From the NCBI RefSeq assembly GCF_003762835.1, contig NZ_RJWA01000001.1:124001-188000 (forward strand): DNA of 64,000 bases, read 5' to 3'. Both the position numbers and the translations under genes were made by a program. The notes below the pieces were generated by a model. That model saw nothing but the letters and a program-made list of their open reading frames with translations, made no database searches and was not told where the DNA came from. Below, piece after piece: positions 59,038 through 64,000 of this stretch (positions are counted from its first letter, which is position 1; each line of letters opens with the position of its first letter). This stretch comes from Micromonospora sp. HM5-17 (lineage in GTDB: Bacteria; Actinomycetota; Actinomycetes; Mycobacteriales; Micromonosporaceae).

Positions 59038-59082
59038 AACGCCGGTGCCCCCGGCCGCGTCGCGGCCGGGGGCACCGGCGTT
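59038..59082 (-). terminator. Long perfect hairpin terminator after NlpC/P60 gene
   Basis: A 20-base right arm CGCGGCCGGGGGCACCGGCG mirrors the left arm ending CCCCCGGCCGCG; about 20 pairs in all, with a minimal loop. It lies 45 bp after the NlpC/P60 stop on the minus strand. Confidence 0.8.
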
Positions 59083-59127
59083 CTCCGTGTCGTCACCGGC
59101 GCGGGGGACCCGAGCCGGTGGCGAAGG

Positions 59128-60165
59128 CTAGTACCTCGGTCGGCCGTAGCCGGCGATGTCGCTACCGAGCTTCCGCATCTGCACCGGCTCACCGGCCCGC
59201 GAGGCGTGCACGATCCAACCGTTACCGACGTACATGCCGACGTGGCTGATCGGTGAGTAGTAGAAGACCAGGTCGCCGGGCTGCAGCTCCGAGCGGCTGA
59301 CCCGCTTGGTGACGCTGTACTGCTTGGCGGCGTTGTGTGGCAGCGAGACACCGGCCTGGGCCCAGGCCCGCAGGGTCAGCCCGGAGCAGTCGTACGAGTT
59401 GGGACCGGCGGAACCCCAGACGTACGGCTTGCCGATCTGCGCACAGGCGAACTTGACCGCCTTGCCGGCGCCACCGCCCGGGTAGGTCGCGGGGCAGGGC
59501 GCGGGACGCAGCGGTCCACCGGCGCCCCTGCCGTACGCCTCGAGCCGCAGCTTCTGGAGCTCGTCGATTTCGGCGTCGATCTCCTTCTTCTTCTTCGCGA
59601 GCTCGGCTTCGGTCCGGGTGAGCTCGGCGACCAGCTTGTCCAGCGGCGCCTTCTCGGCGGCGTACTTGTTCCTCAGATCGACGACCGTCTGCACCTCGTG
59701 CTGCTGACGACGGGCGAACTGGTCGAGGACCGAGAGCTGGCCGAGGACGTTGCTCGGCTTCTTGCTGCTGAGCACAGCGTTCACCATCGAGGCGCGGTCA
59801 CCCTTGTACGCCTCGACCGCGAGTTCGCTGACCCGGTCCATCGCCTCGTCGATCTGCTTCTGCAGCGGGGCGATCTTGTCCTGGAGCTTCTTGGCCTGCT
59901 TCTTCTTCTCCGCCAACTCCTCGCGGGTGGCGTTGTGCCGCTCGATGACCGGCTCCAGCTCGCGCCATTTCTTGTCGATCTGGTTCTCGATCTCGGTCAC
60001 CGAGGGCTCGGCCAGAGCCGGTGCCGTGCCGACAAGTAGCACGGCGGCGCTGGCGAACGCAGCCAGTGCAGTGGTGAGAAGGGACCTTCGCAAGCGGTTT
60101 TTCGCCGTTCCGGCGCCGGCTGAGGCCGGCAGCGCGGACCGCGACCGCGGGGCGGAGGATGCCAC
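59128..60165 (-). CDS. NlpC/P60 peptidoglycan endopeptidase with coiled-coil (RipA-like)
   Basis: This 345-residue exported protein has a signal peptide (RRSLLTTALAAFASAAVLLV, cleavage near APALAEP). A coiled coil over residues ~55-215 follows (ATREELAEKKKQAKKLQDKI, ELTRTEAELAKKKKEIDAEI). The C-terminal NlpC/P60 domain has catalytic Cys in NSYDCSGLTLRAW, His in SPISHVGMYVG and WIVHASRAGE. It cleaves peptide stems of peptidoglycan for cell separation or growth. A c-di-AMP riboswitch in its leader links it to envelope stress and osmotic control. Confidence 0.93.
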   Translation of the reverse strand: MASSAPRSRSALPASAGAGTAKNRLRRSLLTTALAAFASAAVLLVGTAPALAEPSVTEIENQIDKKWRELEPVIERHNATREELAEKKKQAKKLQDKIAPLQKQIDEAMDRVSELAVEAYKGDRASMVNAVLSSKKPSNVLGQLSVLDQFARRQQHEVQTVVDLRNKYAAEKAPLDKLVAELTRTEAELAKKKKEIDAEIDELQKLRLEAYGRGAGGPLRPAPCPATYPGGGAGKAVKFACAQIGKPYVWGSAGPNSYDCSGLTLRAWAQAGVSLPHNAAKQYSVTKRVSRSELQPGDLVFYYSPISHVGMYVGNGWIVHASRAGEPVQMRKLGSDIAGYGRPRY

Positions 60166-60184
60166 CGGGGTCCGTACTCCTTCT

Positions 60185-60300
60185 TCCTTCAGCCCGCCTA
60201 CCGGGTTAGCTGACGGGTTCGGGCGGGAAGAGATACGCCCTACCGCTCACCCGCGGATTCACCCCATAGTGCCCGGGTCCCCGGTTCGTTGAGGCTCGTG
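60185..60300 (-). promoter_or_regulatory. ydaO/yuaA-type c-di-AMP riboswitch
   Basis: The minus-strand leader of the NlpC/P60 gene contains the conserved blocks CCGGGGACCCGGGCACTATG, GGGGTGAATCCGCGGGTGAG, CGGTAGGGCGTAT, and CCCGAACCCGTCAGCTAACC ending GGTAGGCGGGCTGAAGG. These match the ydaO class in order and spacing. In actinobacteria this riboswitch regularly precedes cell-wall hydrolase genes and turns them off at high c-di-AMP. The 5' edge may extend to ~60366. The remaining gap up to 60588 carries the divergent promoter region of the amidase (TTGACC at 60526). Confidence 0.85.
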
Positions 60301-60588
60301 ATGTCGACGATTCGGCGGTGTCGAGACGTGGTCGCCCGACTGGCGGCCTGCCACCGCCTCGACGGTCCCCAACACTAGAGAAGCCTGTTATCCGACCGCA
60401 ACCCGCGATCGCCGCCAATTCGTACCGCATTGGACTGCTCGCGCACCGTGTGGGACGTTCCGGCTGTCACGCGCTCGCGAACCTGCGAAAGTAATTTTCA
60501 GCGCACTACCCACCGACGACAGCTATTGACCGCAGCCACGGTCCGGATGGATTGTGATCGTTGTTCATTTCCGGCGACGGGAGGTTCC

Positions 60589-62601
60589 ATGCTCCGTACT
60601 CGAACGCCGCTGAGCAGGAGAATCGCGGTGGGCTCCGCCGTGCTCGGCGCCGCGGCGCTGTTACCCGTCGGCGCCGCGCCGGCGACGGCCGCGCCACCGA
60701 CCGGCAGCCGACAGCAGGAGTACGCCGCCGCGGCCGCCGAATACGGCGTGCCCGACAGCGTACTGCTCGCCGTCTCCTATCTGGAGTCGCGCTGGGACAC
60801 CAACGCCGGCGCCCCGAGCACCAGCGGCGGCTTCGGCCCGATGCACCTCACCGACCACGCGTACGTCCGCTCGCTGCGAACCGACGCACCCGGGCACGGC
60901 GAGGATCGACGCGGCGACGACTCCCGCCCGGCCCGATCCGCCCCGCACGGGGCGCCGAGCCGCACCGCGTCGACCCGGGACACCGACGCGAGTCCCACCA
61001 CCCCTGCCGTGGGCGCCCAGACCCTCGACACCGCCGCAGCCCTCACCGGGAACGCCGAGTCGACTCTGCGGACCGACCCGGCGGCGAACATCCGGGGCGG
61101 GGCGGCCCTGCTCGCGGCGTACCAGCGGGAGCTGGGCGGCCCGACGGGTCGGGCGAGCGACCCGGCCGCCTGGTACGGCGCGGTCGCCAGGTACGCCGGC
61201 AGCGACCGCGCGGACGCCGCGGCGGCCTTCGCCGACGAGGTCTACCGAACCCTGGCCGAGGGGGCGAGCCGGATCACCGACGACGGTCACCGGGTCAGCC
61301 TGCCCGCCCATCCCGGACTCGTCCCGGAGCGCTCCTGGTTGGACCGACTCGGGCTGCCCAGGCCGCCCCGGCCGGACGGGGTGGAGTGCCCGCGCGGCAT
61401 CTCCTGCGAGTGGATTCCGGCACCATACGAGCAGTTCGGCGACGGTGACTACGGCAACCACGACCTCTCCAACCGGCCCGCCCGGCAGAAGATCGAGTAC
61501 ATCGTCATCCACGACACCGAGGGGAGCTGGGACACCACGCTGCGGCTGGTGCAGGACCCCACGTACGTGAGCTGGCACTACAGCCTCCGCTCCGCCGACG
61601 GGCACATCGCGCAGCACGTCCGGGGCAAGGACGTGGCCTGGCACGCCGGCAACTGGTACGTCAACGCCAAGGCCATCGGGCTGGAGCACGAGGGCTTCGC
61701 CGCCGAGGGCACCTGGTACACCGAGGCGATGTACCGGACCTCGGCCAAGCTGGTCCGGTACCTCGCCGACCGGTACGACATCCCGCTGGACCGGCACCAC
61801 ATCATCGGGCACGACAACGTGCCCGGCATCCTCCCCGGCAACGTCGCCGGCATGCACTGGGACCCGGGGCCGTACTGGGACTGGTCGCACTACTTCGACC
61901 TGCTCCGGGCACCGTTCCGGAACACCGCCGGTCCGCACGGCGGGCTGGTCACCATCGACCCGGACCTCGCCACCAACCGGCCGGCCTTCACCGGCTGCGA
62001 GACGCCCGGTGTGCCGTGCCCGTCCCGTGGCTCCTCCGCGGTGATCCTGCGCAGCGCGCCCGCGCACGACGCCCCGCTGGTCAACGACATCGCGCTGCGG
62101 CCCGACGGCAGCCCCAACACCATGCACATCTCCGACCACGGGGCCCGCGCGGCGGCCGGGCAGACGTACGCGGTCGCCGACCGGCGGGGGGACTGGACCG
62201 CGATCTGGTACCTCGGGCAGAAGGCCTGGTTCCACAACCCGGCGACGAATCCGACCGCGAAGTGGTCGGTCGGCCTGGTCGCCACCCCGAAACCGGGCCG
62301 GGCGAGCATCCCGGTGTACGGCCGGGCGTACCCGGAGGCGGACGCCTACCCCGCCGGCGTGCCGGTGCAGGCGGTCACCCCGTTGCAGTACACCCTCGCC
62401 GCCGGCCAGCGGTACGCCGTCGGCAACGTGCTGCCCAGCGAGTACTACCGGGCCACCACCTTCGACGGGTCGTCACCCGGTGACTGGACGGTGATCCGGG
62501 GCGACATGAGGTACGTACAGATCCAGTTCGGCCACCGGATCATGTACGTCAACCGGGACGACGTCGTGCTGTTGCCGTCCTGGTTCGGCGCTCCGCGCTG
62601 A
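60589..62601 (+). CDS. Secreted N-acetylmuramoyl-L-alanine amidase (Amidase_2)
   Basis: This 670-residue protein has a signal peptide ([20 protein letters not shown], cleavage after ATA). A lytic-transglycosylase-like first domain follows ([33 protein letters not shown]), then an Asp/Arg/Thr-rich linker. The zinc amidase domain (residues ~300-440) has [43 protein letters not shown] and [11 protein letters not shown]. The C-terminal ~200 residues hold SH3-like repeats ([20 protein letters not shown]). It degrades peptidoglycan outside the cell. ATG 60589 has GGGAGG 4 bases upstream. It is divergent from the NlpC/P60 gene, so two wall hydrolases share one intergenic region. Confidence 0.92.
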   Translation: MLRTRTPLSRRIAVGSAVLGAAALLPVGAAPATAAPPTGSRQQEYAAAAAEYGVPDSVLLAVSYLESRWDTNAGAPSTSGGFGPMHLTDHAYVRSLRTDAPGHGEDRRGDDSRPARSAPHGAPSRTASTRDTDASPTTPAVGAQTLDTAAALTGNAESTLRTDPAANIRGGAALLAAYQRELGGPTGRASDPAAWYGAVARYAGSDRADAAAAFADEVYRTLAEGASRITDDGHRVSLPAHPGLVPERSWLDRLGLPRPPRPDGVECPRGISCEWIPAPYEQFGDGDYGNHDLSNRPARQKIEYIVIHDTEGSWDTTLRLVQDPTYVSWHYSLRSADGHIAQHVRGKDVAWHAGNWYVNAKAIGLEHEGFAAEGTWYTEAMYRTSAKLVRYLADRYDIPLDRHHIIGHDNVPGILPGNVAGMHWDPGPYWDWSHYFDLLRAPFRNTAGPHGGLVTIDPDLATNRPAFTGCETPGVPCPSRGSSAVILRSAPAHDAPLVNDIALRPDGSPNTMHISDHGARAAAGQTYAVADRRGDWTAIWYLGQKAWFHNPATNPTAKWSVGLVATPKPGRASIPVYGRAYPEADAYPAGVPVQAVTPLQYTLAAGQRYAVGNVLPSEYYRATTFDGSSPGDWTVIRGDMRYVQIQFGHRIMYVNRDDVVLLPSWFGAPR

Positions 62602-62817
62602 CCCAGCGACCCGTATCCCGGTCGCGGGGTCCGTCGCCGGCCCGGCCACGCCCGGCGGCGACCCCGCGACCAGGACGGGTCGGCCGGCGGTGGTACGCCG
62701 CAGTCCGCCGGCCACGGGTGTCGAGGGCGTCTGCGGCGGCGGCCGCCAGGTCGTCCGGACGGAACCCGATGTCGATCCTCAGGATCTGCACAGGTCCGGA
62801 CGACTAGCGTCCACCAC

Positions 62818-63489
62818 ATGATCAGTGCTACCGACGCGCTCGCCTCCGAGCCGCCACCACTGACCGGGATCGCCGGTTGGGCCACCGACCTGATGGACAC
62901 CCTCGGTGCGCCCGGGGCGGGGCTGGCGGTGGCGTTGGAGAACCTCTTTCCGCCGCTGCCGAGCGAGATCATCCTGCCGCTGGCCGGCTTCGCGGCGAGC
63001 CAGGGCGAGATGAACCTCGTCTCCGCGATCTTCTGGACCACCCTCGGTTCGGTGGTGGGCGCGGCGGCGCTCTACTACGTCGGCGCACTGCTCGGCCGTG
63101 ACCGGACCCGCGCGCTGGTCGCCCGGCTGCCGCTGGTGAAGCTCAGCGACGTCGACCGGACCGAGGCATGGTTCGTCCGGCACGGGAAGGGAACGGTCTT
63201 CTTCGGCCGGATGATCCCGATCTTCCGCAGTCTGATCTCGATCCCGGCCGGCATCGAGCGGATGCATCTCGGGACGTTCCTGGTCTGCACCGCCCTCGGC
63301 AGCCTGATCTGGAACACCGCGTTCGTGCTCGCCGGCTACCTGCTCGGCGAGAACTGGCACCGGGTCGAGGAGTACGCCGGGATCCTGCAGAACCTGGTGA
63401 TCTTCGCGGTCGTGGTCGCGGTGGCCTGGTTCGTGATCTCCCGGCTGGCCCGGCGCAACCGCCCGCCCGGGGGCCAGCACCGCGGCTGA
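62818..63489 (+). CDS. DedA family membrane protein
   Basis: This 223-residue protein has about five membrane segments and the DedA/SNARE-associated signature: ENLFPPLPSEIILPLAGFAA, TTLGSVVGAAALYYVGALLG, FFGRMIPIFRSLISIPAGIE (with the essential acidic/Arg residues) and GSLIWNTAFVLAGYLLG. DedA proteins flip undecaprenyl or phospholipids and protect the proton motive force. The 216-bp gap before it holds no gene. Confidence 0.9.
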   Translation: MISATDALASEPPPLTGIAGWATDLMDTLGAPGAGLAVALENLFPPLPSEIILPLAGFAASQGEMNLVSAIFWTTLGSVVGAAALYYVGALLGRDRTRALVARLPLVKLSDVDRTEAWFVRHGKGTVFFGRMIPIFRSLISIPAGIERMHLGTFLVCTALGSLIWNTAFVLAGYLLGENWHRVEEYAGILQNLVIFAVVVAVAWFVISRLARRNRPPGGQHRG

Positions 63490-63643
63490 CCCCGCCCGCC
63501 CGGGCGCGGCGGCTCTCCCGTCATCCCCCCGCGACGCGCCGCGGTACCGATCCCGCCACTCGCTGGGGCGGCCCTCCGGCGTGGCCACGGCCTTCCCCGC
63601 CGGTGGCGGGACCGCCCCGGGACCGGCCGCCCCGCGGCGGCGG

Positions 63644-64000
63644 TCACCGCGGCTCGGGCCGGACCGATCGGAGCAGCACCGTGGCGACGTCGACCACCTC
63701 GACCTGGTCGGCGGCGCCCTTGCCGTTGACACCGTCGTTCAGCATCGTGCTGCAGAACGGGCAGCCGACCGCGATGGTCCGGGCCCCGGTGGAGAGCGCC
63801 TCCTCCACCCGGTCGACGTTGATCCGCCGGCCGATCCGCTCCTCCATCCACATCCGGGCACCGCCGGCGCCGCAGCAGAACGACCGCTCCCGACTGCGCG
63901 GCAACTCGATCAGGCCCGCACCGGACGCGCCCCGGTCGTCCGTGGCTCCGCCGCGGACGGCGGCGTCGAGGAGTTCCCGCGGCGGGGTGAAGACCCGGTT
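63644..64000 (-). CDS. Fe-S oxidoreductase with CCG domain, 5' part beyond window
   Basis: The last 118 codons of a minus-strand gene are present. The frame is open at base 64000. SFCCGAGGARMWMEERIGRR and VGCPFCSTMLNDGV form the C-terminal Cys-rich (CCG) domain of heterodisulfide-reductase/GlpC/LUD-type iron-sulfur proteins, which bind a non-cubane [4Fe-4S] cluster. Family members pass electrons from lactate, glycerol phosphate or acyl-CoA oxidation. The partner and N-terminal ferredoxin region lie outside. Confidence 0.85.
   Translation of the reverse strand, partial: NRVFTPPRELLDAAVRGGATDDRGASGAGLIELPRSRERSFCCGAGGARMWMEERIGRRINVDRVEEALSTGARTIAVGCPFCSTMLNDGVNGKGAADQVEVVDVATVLLRSVRPEPR

Noticed and set aside
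1-64000. CRISPR array, insertion sequence or integrase
   Set aside because: No regularly spaced repeats, transposase or recombinase motifs were seen on either strand, although the endonuclease VII-like gene and the scars hint at past exchange.

Overview
The window is very GC-rich, with GTG starts, tightly packed genes, GTGA/ATGA start-stop overlaps and actinobacterial families (ECF42 sigma factors, SoxR, LytS/LytTR, FxLD lanthipeptide genes, a LexA box of the TCGAAC-N4-GTTCGA type). It looks like a chromosome of the Micromonosporaceae (Micromonospora or a close relative). That assignment is by gene style only; there is no rRNA or marker gene here to prove it.

Layout. (1) 0-4.8 kb, minus strand: an FxLD-type class I lanthipeptide operon, with a PIMT-like methyltransferase, a 65-residue precursor, a full-length LanB dehydratase and a lipoprotein that runs off the left edge. 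(2) 5-13.3 kb: an accessory block with two related HTH regulators, an L-asparaginase, a PPC-domain protein, a GNAT acetyltransferase, an endonuclease VII-type HNH protein and an NAD-dependent epimerase-like protein. The left part (5.0-9.2 kb) is flanked by two copies of one 36-bp operator-like element. (3) 13.6-29.3 kb: tRNA-Arg(ACG), tRNA-Ser(GCT), an HTH-peptide deformylase fusion, an iron-box-controlled FhuF-type reductase with a coupled leader ORF, a scar where an ABC permease and a histidine kinase have both lost their 5' ends, a sigma/anti-sigma pair, a frameshifted HTH gene and tRNA-Ser(TGA). (4) 29.5-41.7 kb: quinone oxidoreductase, SoxR facing a split transketolase, thiolase, rhomboid protease, cyclophilin, CorA and a PLP aminotransferase. 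(5) 41.8-51.7 kb: a LicC-like nucleotidyltransferase, a glycerol-1-phosphate dehydrogenase-like enzyme and a CDP-alcohol phosphotransferase in one overlapping operon, followed by glycosyltransferases, an Fpg-type glycosylase and a LytS/LytTR two-component pair. (6) 51.7-55.4 kb: two tandem ECF42 sigma/DGPF modules plus a VOC protein. (7) 55.6-57.2 kb: an unrecognised 243-residue protein followed on the same strand by a compact array of tRNA-like RNA modules, two of them with T-arm and acceptor 3' strand placed BEFORE the acceptor 5' strand and D-arm, then tRNA-Gly(TCC) upstream. (8) 57.4-64 kb: secreted metalloprotease, LexA-boxed flavin-fold protein, NlpC/P60 peptidase behind a c-di-AMP (ydaO-type) riboswitch, N-acetylmuramoyl-L-alanine amidase, DedA protein and the end of an Fe-S oxidoreductase.

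The most unusual item is the tRNA-mimic array at 55.65-56.1 kb with its neighbouring protein of unknown function. The permuted order, with perfectly complementary 7-bp acceptor strands joined by short loops, matches the design of YrlA-type Y RNAs (tRNA mimics without a free CCA end), but no Ro60/Rsr gene is in the window. The precursor and methyltransferase of region 1 also form a readable system: the PIMT-like enzyme would be expected to act on the Asp-Gly of the core peptide.
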